Shown here in pieces: positions 23,777 to 32,556 of a stretch of DNA of 38,963 bases. The DNA is taken from assembly GCA_932182025.1 (NCBI GenBank), contig CAKNXK010000026.1, positions 1-38,963 on the forward strand, written 5' to 3'. Every line of letters begins with the position of its first letter. The stretch's first letter is position 1. The translations under genes were made by a program, and so were the position numbers. Source of the DNA: an uncultured Candidatus Melainabacteria bacterium. GTDB lineage: Bacteria; Cyanobacteriota; Vampirovibrionia; Gastranaerophilales; Gastranaerophilaceae. The notes under the pieces are model-generated. The model was not told the origin of the DNA, did not search any database, and was given only the letters and a program-made list of their open reading frames with translations.

Positions 23777-24805
23777 ATGAACAAGATTAAGAATACATTA
23801 TTCAGTAACAAACCTGTTACAATTGACGAAAATTCTCTTATTATGGCAATAGAATCAAGCTGTGATGAAACGGCTTGTGCTATTGTTAAAGGCGGTAGAG
23901 AAGTTCTTGCCAATGTAGTTGCTTCTCAAATAAAAATTCATGAAGAATATGGCGGAGTTATTCCTGAAATTGCAGCAAGAGAACATCTTGAAGCCGTGAA
24001 TGTTGCTGTTGCAGAAACTTTTAAACAAGCAGGTGTTAAACCGGAAGAGATTACAGCGTTTGCGGGAACAGTAGGCCCGGGACTTGTTGGATGTTTGCTT
24101 GTAGGTTTAAATGCTACAAAATCTTTGGCATTAGCTTATGATAAACCTTTTATCGGAATTAATCACTTGAATGCCCATATAAGTGCGAATTTTATTGATA
24201 CAGAATTAAAACCTCCGTTTCTAGCACTTCTTGTTAGCGGCGGGCATACTCAAATTATTGATGTGAAATCTTATTCTGAACTTGAAATAATCGGCGAAAC
24301 CATTGATGATGCTGTAGGCGAAGCTTATGATAAAGTTGCCAGATTAATCGGTTTACCTTACCCTGGCGGACCAAAATTAGACAAATTAGCACAAGAAGGA
24401 AATCCTCATGCTTTCAAACTTCCTGAGGCTAAGGTTGGCGGGTATGATTTTAGTTTTAGCGGGTTAAAAACAGCTGTGCTTCGTTTAGTAAAAAGTTTTG
24501 ATGGACAGGAAATGCCGGTAAACGATATTTGCGCAAGTTTTCAGGAGTGTGTATCATCCACTCTTCTAAAAAAAGTTAAACGTGCAGCTGAAGAGCGCGG
24601 TTATAAACAAGTTGTTCTTGCTGGTGGTGTTGCTGCTAATTCTGAAATTCGTAAGAAAATATTTAATTTGAGAGAAGAAGGATATGATGTATATGCTCCT
24701 ATTATGAAATACTGCACCGACAATGCCTCCATGGTTGCTAGTGCAGCATTTTTCTTTGATAAAACCTTTGATGACATTGATGTAGAAGTATTTTCAAGAG
24801 CATAG
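23777..24805 (+). CDS. tsaD: tRNA N6-threonylcarbamoyladenosine transferase
   Basis: 342-residue TsaD/Kae1/Gcp enzyme making t6A37 on ANN-decoding tRNAs with TsaB/C/E. The family start AIESSCDETACAIV and metal site NHLNAHISANF are present, as are SGGHTQI, the YDKVAR...YPGGPKLD region and GGVAANSEI. ATG 23777 gives normal length; ATG 23843 (MAIESSC) is the alternative. Neither has a ribosome site. TATAAT at 23765-23770 ends 7 nt before ATG 23777, consistent with a leaderless mRNA, but no -35 is visible. Divergent from obgE. Confidence 0.93.
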   Translation: MNKIKNTLFSNKPVTIDENSLIMAIESSCDETACAIVKGGREVLANVVASQIKIHEEYGGVIPEIAAREHLEAVNVAVAETFKQAGVKPEEITAFAGTVGPGLVGCLLVGLNATKSLALAYDKPFIGINHLNAHISANFIDTELKPPFLALLVSGGHTQIIDVKSYSELEIIGETIDDAVGEAYDKVARLIGLPYPGGPKLDKLAQEGNPHAFKLPEAKVGGYDFSFSGLKTAVLRLVKSFDGQEMPVNDICASFQECVSSTLLKKVKRAAEERGYKQVVLAGGVAANSEIRKKIFNLREEGYDVYAPIMKYCTDNASMVASAAFFFDKTFDDIDVEVFSRA

Positions 24806-24815
24806 AAATTTCTCC

Positions 24816-24844
24816 TTGCAATTAATTTTTGTTAGGACTATAAC
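24816..24844 (+). promoter_or_regulatory. Promoter of the hydrogenase-like operon
   Basis: TTGCAA (24816-24821), 17 nt, TATAAC (24839-24844), leaving a leader of about 45 nt before the first ATG at 24896. There is a GGGGAATGGA purine run but no well-spaced ribosome site. Confidence 0.55.
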
Positions 24845-24895
24845 GAAGAATGTAAGAAGTTAGACAAAAAATTGGGGAATGGAATTTAGATAGTT

Positions 24896-26878
24896 ATGGA
24901 ATACTTGATTTTATCTATTGAAATCCTGCTATTTGGTGCGCTTGCTGCACTTTTGGTAAAAGAAGATTTTAAACTAAAAGTTTGTTCTATATTTGCCTTA
25001 TTTGCATCATTGACAGCACTTTACCCTGCGGGATTTGTATTATTTACCGGACAAACTTTAAGCGGACATTTTGAGAATACACCTTTATTCGGTGAAATTC
25101 TTATGGCAATGGATCCGCTTTCAGCTATATTTGTGGCGGTTATTTCTATTATGAGTTTGCTGGGTGTTATTTATGCTAACGGTTATATGAAGCCGTATTT
25201 GAAAAAAGGCATGAATACCTCTTCACACTGTTTCTTTTTAATGCTTTTAATAGCATCCATGCTTGGAGTAGTAACCGTTCAAAACGGTTTATTATTCCTT
25301 ATTGTTTGGGAGTTGATGTCACTTTCATCATTCTTCCTTGTAATATTTGAAGGTGAAAAGAAAGATGTTTTAAAAGCTGGGATTAAATACCTTGTTTATA
25401 TGCATTTCTCAGTAATATTTATTATTGCTATGATTGCATTATTTGCAAATGCTTCCGGCAGTTTTTCATTTGGTGATTTTGCTCAAGCTGCAACTCAAAA
25501 TGCTAAACTTGCAAATACAGCATTTTTACTTGCATTTGTCGGATTTGGTATCAAAGCCGGTTTTGTGCCTTTCCACAATTGGCTGCCTGATGCTCACCCG
25601 GCTGCACCAAGCCATGTCTCAGGTATAATGTCAGGTGTAATGATTAAAACAGGTATATATGGAATTTTGAGAACTTTATTAATAATTGGCGTTCCTTCAA
25701 AATTCGTTTCTTATGTTGTTCTTGTTGTAGCTGTTATATCAGCACTTTACGGTGTATTATATGCGATAACACAACATGATATTAAAAGATTACTTGCATA
25801 TCACAGTATTGAAAATATCGGTATCATAGGTATTGGTATTGCTATTGGTATGTTAGGTTTGGCTTATGGTAATAATATTGTTGCATTACTAGGCTTTTCC
25901 GGTGCTGTATTGCACGTGGTTAACCACTCAATCTTTAAAGAGTTATTATTCTTTGCGGCAGGCAGTACTTATTTGAAAACACATACAAGAAATATTGAGA
26001 CTCTTGGCGGTTTAATTAAGAAAATGCCTTATACAGCTTTATTATTTATTATAGGTTCGGTTGCAATCTGCGGTTTGCCTCCATTTAACGGATTTATAAG
26101 TGAATTTCTGATTTATGCTGGTATGCTTCAAGGTATTCCATCAAGCGAAATGGGAATGTTTATCACATTGGTTATTTCAATTGGGGCGCTTGCTATGGTT
26201 GGGACAATGGCGGTACTATGTTTCTCTAAAGCTTCAGGGATTATGTTTTTGGGTGAAGCAAGAAGCGAAGCAGCTGAACAGGTAAAAGAAGATGTCGGTG
26301 CTGTTATGATTTTACCAATGAGCATTTTGGCATTGTTTACTCTTGTTATTGGTGTTTTACCTCAGTATGTTATGAGAGGAATTATGCCTCCTGTTTCACA
26401 ATTTGTTAGTGGACAAGAATCGCTTCCGATATTTGAATCTGCTATTTCATTGATGCAGACATTAAGTATTTGTTTTGGTTTATTCTTTGCAATCCTTGTT
26501 GCTGTTCTTGTAATTAGATTGCTTATTAATAGACGTTATGAAGAACATTGCACTTGGGGTTGCGGTTATAATAGAGCAAATCCTCATATGCAATATACAG
26601 CATCATCTTATGCAAGTCCGTTTATTTCAACATTAAAACCTCTTTTCAAAAGAGTTTCTCATATTAAGAAACCTAAGGAGTTATTCCCTAAAGAGGCATA
26701 CTATGAGCTTGAAATAGAGGATATTGAAGAAGCTTATATTGTAAATCCGATTGTTAAATGGGATGAAAAGCTGTTAGCTAAGTTTGAAAGAATTCAAAAT
26801 GGTAATATGCAGCAATATATCCTGTTTGGTTTAATATTCTTAGTATTAGCTATTGTTGGATTGCTAATCTGGGGTTAA
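24896..26878 (+). CDS. hyfB: Proton-pumping antiporter-like subunit, HyfB/NuoL type
   Basis: 660-residue polytopic inner-membrane protein with about 16 hydrophobic segments, of the Mrp-antiporter-like family shared by complex I (NuoL/M/N) and group-4 hydrogenases (HyfB/HycC). Visible are the channel glutamate region LIVWELMSLSSFFLV and the conserved GIKAGFVPFHNWLPDAHPAAP loop; the broken helices carry lysines. A C-terminal soluble tail of ~70 residues precedes a final helix. It should couple electron transfer to ion translocation. First gene of the operon 24896-32207. Confidence 0.88.
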   Translation: MEYLILSIEILLFGALAALLVKEDFKLKVCSIFALFASLTALYPAGFVLFTGQTLSGHFENTPLFGEILMAMDPLSAIFVAVISIMSLLGVIYANGYMKPYLKKGMNTSSHCFFLMLLIASMLGVVTVQNGLLFLIVWELMSLSSFFLVIFEGEKKDVLKAGIKYLVYMHFSVIFIIAMIALFANASGSFSFGDFAQAATQNAKLANTAFLLAFVGFGIKAGFVPFHNWLPDAHPAAPSHVSGIMSGVMIKTGIYGILRTLLIIGVPSKFVSYVVLVVAVISALYGVLYAITQHDIKRLLAYHSIENIGIIGIGIAIGMLGLAYGNNIVALLGFSGAVLHVVNHSIFKELLFFAAGSTYLKTHTRNIETLGGLIKKMPYTALLFIIGSVAICGLPPFNGFISEFLIYAGMLQGIPSSEMGMFITLVISIGALAMVGTMAVLCFSKASGIMFLGEARSEAAEQVKEDVGAVMILPMSILALFTLVIGVLPQYVMRGIMPPVSQFVSGQESLPIFESAISLMQTLSICFGLFFAILVAVLVIRLLINRRYEEHCTWGCGYNRANPHMQYTASSYASPFISTLKPLFKRVSHIKKPKELFPKEAYYELEIEDIEEAYIVNPIVKWDEKLLAKFERIQNGNMQQYILFGLIFLVLAIVGLLIWG

Positions 26879-26889
26879 GGGGGTAGAAA

Positions 26890-27801
26890 ATGTTAATTTT
26901 AAATATATTAATACTTCTTATAGTACCTTTCTTAATGATTGGTGTAATTAAGAAAACAAAAGCCTTTTGGGCAGGACGTAAGGGCGTGAGCCTATTCCAG
27001 CCGATTTGGGATTTTGTAAGATTATTAAAAAAAGATGCTGTTTATAGCACAACAACTTCGTGGGTATTTAAATTTGCACCGATTGTCGGGTTTGCATCTA
27101 TAATATTTGCAGCATTATTTGTACCTTTAGCAAATGGACAGTCAATTATTAATATTCCGTTTGGATTTGTAATCTTTGCTTACATTTTGGCTTTTGGTAA
27201 GTTCTTTTCACTTATTTCTGCTTTGGATACAGGAAGCAGCTTTGAAGGGATGGGAGCTTCAAGAGAAGCATGTTTTTCAACTATTGTAGAACCAGCGTTC
27301 TTTATTACAATTGCTTCAATTGCAGCATTGACTCAGGTTTATACATTCCATAGTTTTAAACACATTTTAAACGGTACAGGAATTTACGGGTATTTAATTG
27401 TTGCTCTTGCTGCTGTAACACTGTTTATTATGTTATTAATCGAGGGATGCAGAGTTCCAGTTGATGATCCTACAACTCACCTTGAGTTAACCATGATTCA
27501 CGAGGTTATGGTTCTTGATAACTCTGGGGCAGATTTTGGATTTATTACTTGGGGTGCAGCGATTAAAATGTTCTTATTTGAAGCTTTAATTGCTAATTTA
27601 ATTATTCCTTTGGGACTTAATGATGTTTGGACTATTGTTGCATTTTTGGCAATTATTACATTGCTTTCTATGTTAATTGGTACTATTGAGTCTTCAATTG
27701 CAAGATTTAGAATGACCCACGTATTTGAGTTCATATTTATTATGACTCTTACAGCACTTCTAATCTTAGCGCTTGTAACTTACAGAATATATGGGAATTA
27801 G
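26890..27801 (+). CDS. hyfC: NuoH-like membrane subunit, HyfC type
   Basis: 303-residue membrane protein with about 8 helices, homologous to NuoH/HycD/EchB, which links the hydrophilic arm to the ion-pumping arm. Characteristic loops are SALDTGSSFEGMGASREA and EGCRVPVDDPTTHLEL, the latter followed by TMIHE and containing the acidic residues that line the quinone-cavity equivalent in complex I. A GGGGG ribosome site starts it 11 nt after hyfB. Confidence 0.9.
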   Translation: MLILNILILLIVPFLMIGVIKKTKAFWAGRKGVSLFQPIWDFVRLLKKDAVYSTTTSWVFKFAPIVGFASIIFAALFVPLANGQSIINIPFGFVIFAYILAFGKFFSLISALDTGSSFEGMGASREACFSTIVEPAFFITIASIAALTQVYTFHSFKHILNGTGIYGYLIVALAAVTLFIMLLIEGCRVPVDDPTTHLELTMIHEVMVLDNSGADFGFITWGAAIKMFLFEALIANLIIPLGLNDVWTIVAFLAIITLLSMLIGTIESSIARFRMTHVFEFIFIMTLTALLILALVTYRIYGN

Positions 27802-27804
27802 GTT

Positions 27805-28512
27805 ATGGAAAATATTTTTATAATTTTACTTGGTTTATCAATGATTTATATAGCCTCTACAAGCCGTTTGGCAGCTCATGTTAATATGCTTGTGGCTCAA
27901 GGCTGGTTATTATTCTTTGTATGTTTAACAGGATTTGCGAAGGAACCTTGGTTTACATTAAGTACACTAACGCATAAAGAAGCTATAATTGCGAATTTGC
28001 CGCATATTTGGAGCTTGTTGTTTGTGGTTTTTGAAACTCTTATTGTGAAGGCATTTGTTATTCCTTGGTTTTTGAAAAAAGTTGTTAAAAAGACTCATGC
28101 ACACAGAGATACAGATGCTAATATACCGCATTTCTACTGCTTATTTATTTCAAGTATAATCCTTTTTGCGGGATTCTTGACTGCAAATGTGGCAACAGAA
28201 GATTTCAGATTAGTTGACCCAATGTATTTCGGTGTATCTTTAGCAATAATTATTACAAGCTTGTGGCTAATTACTATTAAACATAAAGTTTTGTCTAATG
28301 TTATCGGGTTTATAACAATGGAAAACGGTATTTTTCTTCTATCGCTTTCTGTAGCAAAAGAGATGCCTATTATTGTAAACTTAGGCGTTTTATTAGACTT
28401 ATTTATTGCAGTATTTATACTTGGGATGCTTGTTAGAGAAATCAATAATGAGTTTGATGATTTGGAAGTTTCACATTTATCAGAATTAAAGGACTACGAA
28501 TACAATGATTAA
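27805..28512 (+). CDS. hyfE: NuoK-like membrane subunit, HyfE type
   Basis: 235-residue protein with about 7 helices. The N-terminus IYIASTSRLAAHVNMLVAQG and the C-terminal IGFITMENGIFLLSLSVA match hydrogenase-4 component E, whose second half resembles NuoK with its membrane glutamate in TMENG. Membrane-bound, part of the ion-translocating arm. 3-nt gap after hyfC and 8-bp overlap with hyfF, so tightly coupled. Confidence 0.87.
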   Translation: MENIFIILLGLSMIYIASTSRLAAHVNMLVAQGWLLFFVCLTGFAKEPWFTLSTLTHKEAIIANLPHIWSLLFVVFETLIVKAFVIPWFLKKVVKKTHAHRDTDANIPHFYCLFISSIILFAGFLTANVATEDFRLVDPMYFGVSLAIIITSLWLITIKHKVLSNVIGFITMENGIFLLSLSVAKEMPIIVNLGVLLDLFIAVFILGMLVREINNEFDDLEVSHLSELKDYEYND

Positions 28513-29932
28513 TTTAGTTTTATTATTTCCGCTTATTGCGTGTTTAATATTGTTCATATTTAAAAAAGGGTTTTTGAACAATTTGATGATAAATATTTAT
28601 GCAATTTTGCATTTCTTAGTAAGCTTAAGTTTTTGTCTTTTTGGGCAGGATGTTTTGCCTTGGGCAACTTCACCGTTCTTTGCAGTAACAGCTAAGAACT
28701 TTATATTCCTTGCTGTTATGTCAATTGTTTTCTTAGCAGTAGCAATTTACAATAACGGCTATCTTAAAGGTTGTGAAGTTGATACAAGAAAGGCAAGACA
28801 TTATGCTTATATGGTATTGTTCTTTGTCTTTTCAATGACAGGTGCAATTCTTACTACAAACCTTGGTGCAGCGTGGGTATTTATTGAAGGTACAACTTTA
28901 GCAAGTGCTTATTTGATTTATTTCCATAAAACAAAACATTCTATTGAAGCGGCTTGGAAATACGTTTTTATTTGCTCAATAGGGATTGCACTGGCATTTG
29001 TTGGTATAATTCTTTTAACTGTTGCAACAGGAAGTTTGAATTCATTATTCTATGATGATTTGGTTAATAATGCTCAATTATTTAATCCATTCTGGTTAAA
29101 ATTAGCATTTGTATTTATTTTGTTTGGTATCGGTACTAAAATGGGTCTGGCTCCTGTTCACTTCTGGTTACCTGATGCTCACGCGGAAGCCCCATCACCT
29201 ATCAGTGCGTTGCTTTCAGCTACTCTTTTAAACTCAGCATTTTTAATGATATTGAATATTTTTGGGGTTATGATTGCTGCTGGAGTTGATGGTTATGCTA
29301 GGATAATGATGTTAACAATGGGATTTTTATCACTGTTTGTTACTGCTGTATTTGTTTATCATATTAATAATTATAAAAGAATGCTTGCATATTCTTCTAT
29401 TGAAAATATGGGTATTTTAATTATTGGTGCAGCTTTGGGCGGTATTGGTGCAGTTGCTGCTATTATTCATTTAATCGGTCATTCCTTGATTAAGGCATCA
29501 TTCTTCTTGACATCAGGAAATGTGCTTGAATTATATGGAACTAAAAAAATTAAGTCTGTAACAGGTCTATTAAAAGCGGATAAGAAAACCGGCTGGTTAT
29601 GGATTGCTTCTTTCCTTGGGATTGCAGCATTTCCTCCATCAGTTTTATTTATAAGTGAATTTATGACTGTAAAAGCAATGCTTGCACAAAATAAAATTGT
29701 TCTTTGTATTTTATTTGTATTGTTGCTTACAATAATTCTATTTGGATTAGCAAAATCTGTTATCGGAATGAGTTTTTCTCCTGTGGAAAAAGAAGTTCCT
29801 GAAAAGAAATTGTCTTGGACAATGTATGCTCCTCAAATAGTATTGTTAACAGTGGCATTTGTCCTTGGTATTTTCATGCCGGAATATGTAACAAATGTTG
29901 TTTCAGCAGCTACAAAAGCAATTGGCTTCTAG
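28505..29932 (+). CDS. hyfF: Antiporter-like subunit, HyfF/NuoN type
   Basis: 475-residue Mrp-antiporter-like subunit with about 14 helices. Conserved loops are WVFIEGTTLASAYLIYF, GTKMGLAPVHFWLPDAHAEA and YSSIENMGIL. It is the second pump module in the operon besides hyfB. The ribosome site AAGGA lies in the hyfE tail, and the ORFs overlap by 8 bp. Confidence 0.88.
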   Translation: MINLVLLFPLIACLILFIFKKGFLNNLMINIYAILHFLVSLSFCLFGQDVLPWATSPFFAVTAKNFIFLAVMSIVFLAVAIYNNGYLKGCEVDTRKARHYAYMVLFFVFSMTGAILTTNLGAAWVFIEGTTLASAYLIYFHKTKHSIEAAWKYVFICSIGIALAFVGIILLTVATGSLNSLFYDDLVNNAQLFNPFWLKLAFVFILFGIGTKMGLAPVHFWLPDAHAEAPSPISALLSATLLNSAFLMILNIFGVMIAAGVDGYARIMMLTMGFLSLFVTAVFVYHINNYKRMLAYSSIENMGILIIGAALGGIGAVAAIIHLIGHSLIKASFFLTSGNVLELYGTKKIKSVTGLLKADKKTGWLWIASFLGIAAFPPSVLFISEFMTVKAMLAQNKIVLCILFVLLLTIILFGLAKSVIGMSFSPVEKEVPEKKLSWTMYAPQIVLLTVAFVLGIFMPEYVTNVVSAATKAIGF

Positions 29933-29958
29933 AACGGTAGAGGTAAATATATCTGGCA

Positions 29959-29974
29959 GGTAGATAAAACTACC
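29959..29974 (+). other. Hairpin in the hyfF-hyfG gap
   Basis: GGTAG and CTACC pair around a 6-nt A/T loop in the only sizeable gap of the operon (65 bp). There is no T run, so it is not a terminator. It may mark an mRNA processing or stability point between the membrane and soluble subunit genes. The role is inferred. Confidence 0.4.
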
Positions 29975-29997
29975 AATTTGAAAGAAAGGTATAAAAA

Positions 29998-31461
29998 ATG
30001 AATTGGATTATAACAGAAAATAATAAACGAATTAATGCAAACGATATTCCTACTGTTTCAATTGATGAAATCAAAACCGATTTTGGCAATATGAATATGC
30101 GTTTGATTGGATTTTTAGGAAAACAAGAATTTGATAATGTAAGATTATATGTTGTTCTATCAGATGATAAAGTGGGTAAATTATATGTGACTTCTACGTT
30201 GTTTGATAAGAATACAAAATCTTATGAGTCATTTACTCAGAAATATCCAATGTTTCATATTTTTGAACGTGAATTTTATGAAGAATTTGGTATTGAACCG
30301 CTTAATCATCCGTGGTTGAAGCCCGTTCGTCAAAATCAAGATAGTTACCCCTTCTTTGAAATGAATGGGGATGAGGTTCATCAGGTTGCTGTTGGGCCAA
30401 TTCACGCAGGTGTAATTGAACCGGGTCACTTTAGATTTATGTGCCACGGTGAAAAAGTTTATGATTTGGAAATTATGCTTGGTTATCAGCATAGAGGTGT
30501 TGAAGAAGTTCTTCTTAAAGGGGGGAAATATAATAACCGTCTTGCTGAATCAGTTTGCGGCGACTCTGTAATTGCTTATAATATGGCGTATTCTCAGGCT
30601 ATGGAGGCTTTATCTGGTTCACAAGTAACATCTAAAGCTGAAATTATTCGTCGTATTGCGTTAGAGATGGAAAGAATGGCAATACATATTGGTGATATGG
30701 GTGCTGTTGCAGGTGATGTTGCTTACCAGATGGGAGCTTCAATCTTTGGTGTAACAAGAACTCTTGTAATTAATACTATGTTAGAAATTTCAGGAAGCAG
30801 ATTTGGACGCGGTTTAATCAATGTTGGCGGTGTAAATTTTGATATTGATAAAAATATGTCTGATAAGATTGTTAAAATGCTTGATGAAGTTGGCAAAACA
30901 GTTGACAGAACAACGCATGTAATGCTAAAGGCACCAACCGTTATCTCAAGATTAGAAAGAACAGGTGTTGTTAATACTGATAATGCTAAATCTCTTGGTG
31001 CTGTGGGTATGGCAGCAAGGGCATCTGGTGTGGATATTGATTCAAGATTTGACTTGAATGATAAATGGTATACATCTCTTGATGTTGTGAAACCTTTCAA
31101 AGCAACAGGTGATGTTCATTCAAGATTTAAGCTTCGTTATAAAGAAGTTAAACAGTCTATTCAAATTGTTAAAAAGCTTCTTAAAAAACTTGAAGATTAC
31201 AATAATGAAGCAGTTTTAAATAAGCCTAATACAGCTTTGGCTCCAAATTCATTTGTAGTTTCAGTTGTTGAAGCTTGGAGAGGCGAACTTGTTCATATAG
31301 GTTTGACCGGCGGTAATGGTGAACTTCTTCGTTATAAGATGAAAGACCCGTCTTTCAATAACTGGTATATGTTAGCAATGGCAGTAAGAAATAATGGAGT
31401 TTCAGACTTCCCGTTGTGTAATAAGAGTTTTAACTTGTCATATTGTGGCAACGATCTATAA
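29998..31461 (+). CDS. hyfG: Fused NuoC-NuoD/hydrogenase large-subunit-like protein lacking NiFe ligands
   Basis: 487-residue cytoplasmic-face subunit. Residues about 1-115 are the NuoC-like 30-kDa domain. Residues about 120-487 are NuoD/hydrogenase-large-like (GPIHAGVIEPGHFRF, GYQHRGVEEVL, EMERMAIHIGD). In true group-4 enzymes four cysteines bind NiFe (CxxC near the start, DPCxxC at the end). Here the first site is VCGDS: C187 is kept but Ser190 replaces the second Cys. The second site is FNLSYCGND: Ser481 and Gly484 sit at the ligand positions, with stray cysteines C474 and C483. NiFe binding is therefore unlikely. This matches energy-converting hydrogenase-related (Ehr) complexes rather than a working hydrogenase. 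It also ends shortly after that motif, without the C-terminal extension of HycE/HyfG. Confidence 0.87.
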   Translation: MNWIITENNKRINANDIPTVSIDEIKTDFGNMNMRLIGFLGKQEFDNVRLYVVLSDDKVGKLYVTSTLFDKNTKSYESFTQKYPMFHIFEREFYEEFGIEPLNHPWLKPVRQNQDSYPFFEMNGDEVHQVAVGPIHAGVIEPGHFRFMCHGEKVYDLEIMLGYQHRGVEEVLLKGGKYNNRLAESVCGDSVIAYNMAYSQAMEALSGSQVTSKAEIIRRIALEMERMAIHIGDMGAVAGDVAYQMGASIFGVTRTLVINTMLEISGSRFGRGLINVGGVNFDIDKNMSDKIVKMLDEVGKTVDRTTHVMLKAPTVISRLERTGVVNTDNAKSLGAVGMAARASGVDIDSRFDLNDKWYTSLDVVKPFKATGDVHSRFKLRYKEVKQSIQIVKKLLKKLEDYNNEAVLNKPNTALAPNSFVVSVVEAWRGELVHIGLTGGNGELLRYKMKDPSFNNWYMLAMAVRNNGVSDFPLCNKSFNLSYCGNDL

Positions 31462-31472
31462 GGAAAAGAAAA

Positions 31473-32207
31473 ATGTTAGATACACTTAAATTAAAATATT
31501 TTCAAGGAAATCAATTTATAAAAGATATTCCAAATGCGCCAATGAGAGACCAATTTAGAGGTTTTCCTATTCTTAAGGGCGGCTGTGCTGTTGATGAATC
31601 TGTTTGTCCGACAGGTGCATTAAAGGCTAAACCATTGTCAATTGATTTGGGTAAATGTACGCTATGCGGTGCTTGTAAGAGTGAAGCGGTTCAATTCAGT
31701 AATTATTATAAATTAACAGCTGATAAGCGTGATAAGCTTGTAATTACAGAGGGTATGACTCCTGAAGAATTTGAAAAAGCAGCTATCCAAGCTCGTAAAG
31801 AAATTCATAGAGTTTTTTCTAAATCCTTAAAATTAAGACAGGTTTCAGCTGCCGGCTGCAATGGCTGCGAAATGGAATTAAACGCTTGCTCAAACTGCAA
31901 CTTTGATATGGGAAGATTTGGTATAGATTTTGTAGCATCTCCAAGACATGCTGACGGTTTGGTTATTACAGGACCTATTTCTAAAAATATGGCTTATGCG
32001 CTTGAAGATTGTTATAAATCAACTCCAAATCCTAAGATTGTAATATTAGCCGGTGCTTGTGCAATTTCAGGCGGGGTTTTCCAAGGCTCATCTAAGCTTA
32101 ATAGAGAATTTTTAGAAAAATACCCGATTGATTTGTATATTCCGGGATGTCCAATTCATCCGTTAACATTTATTAACGGTGTTTTAGATTTTATTTCTAA
32201 AAAATAA
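31473..32207 (+). CDS. hyfI: Fused ferredoxin/NuoB-like small subunit, HyfI type
   Basis: 244 residues. The N-terminal ~85 residues are a one-cluster ferredoxin-like (NuoI/HyfH-type) domain: C38, C45 followed by PTGA, and CTLCGAC at 62-68. From about residue 110 the NuoB/hydrogenase-small fold follows. Its [4Fe-4S] ligands are GCNGCEMEL (C129, C132), GAC (C196) and GCPIHP (C226), the N2-type cluster. Fusion of the two subunits shortens the operon. ATG 31473 has an AAGGA ribosome site; a longer in-frame start at 31443 would lie within hyfG and was not used. It ends back to back with the convergent small gene. Confidence 0.85.
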   Translation: MLDTLKLKYFQGNQFIKDIPNAPMRDQFRGFPILKGGCAVDESVCPTGALKAKPLSIDLGKCTLCGACKSEAVQFSNYYKLTADKRDKLVITEGMTPEEFEKAAIQARKEIHRVFSKSLKLRQVSAAGCNGCEMELNACSNCNFDMGRFGIDFVASPRHADGLVITGPISKNMAYALEDCYKSTPNPKIVILAGACAISGGVFQGSSKLNREFLEKYPIDLYIPGCPIHPLTFINGVLDFISKK

Positions 32208-32471
32208 TTACAAACCCAGTAGAATTTTATTAATTTCAGCAAGAGCAGTAGCACCGGTGCGCTGCTCTTCTAATTTTTCGCGTTCAAGATTAGGCAGAGC
32301 TTGTTCTTCTACTTTAAATTTTTCTTCAAGCCGCTGTTTTTCTTGTATAAGTTTACCGCGGTCAACTGTTTTGTTGCCGCTTGGTGTAATCCCAAGTTTG
32401 CGAAGCTCCATTAGGATTTTTATATATTCGGGGTCTGCATAATGGCTGATTGCACCAACAGCTTGTATCAA
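32208..32471 (-). CDS. Small coiled-coil protein in the flagellin regulon, unknown function
   Basis: 87 residues that I do not recognise. After a short segment (AVGAISHYADPEYIKILMEL) it is highly charged and helical (about 45-75, KLIQEKQRLEEKFKVEEQAL), a probable coiled coil. It starts at TTG with AAGGAG at 7-nt spacing. It lies directly downstream of flagellin 2 but has its own copy of the TTGTAACAAT-N12-TGTTAT element 47 nt upstream, the same one that precedes both chimeric flagellins. By context it could be a chaperone, regulator or assembly factor for them. It does not look like FliS or FliW. Confidence 0.7.
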   Translation of the reverse strand: MIQAVGAISHYADPEYIKILMELRKLGITPSGNKTVDRGKLIQEKQRLEEKFKVEEQALPNLEREKLEEQRTGATALAEINKILLGL

Positions 32472-32517
32472 ACAAAATCTCCTTTCTGTTTATTCAATTC
32501 CATATATTCGATAATGA

Positions 32518-32545
32518 ATAACAGTTTTTAGAAAAATTGTTACAA
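32518..32545 (-). promoter_or_regulatory. Conserved element TTGTAACAAT-N12-TGTTAT, copy 2
   Basis: Same blocks and spacing as at 13652-13679 and 36830-36857, here 47 nt upstream of the 87-residue gene. Twelve nt after TGTTAT comes ATATGGAATT, identical at the same distance in copy 3. No other promoter fits in this 85-bp gap, which favours the element itself being the promoter. Confidence 0.6.
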
Positions 32546-32556
32546 TTCTTTACTTA

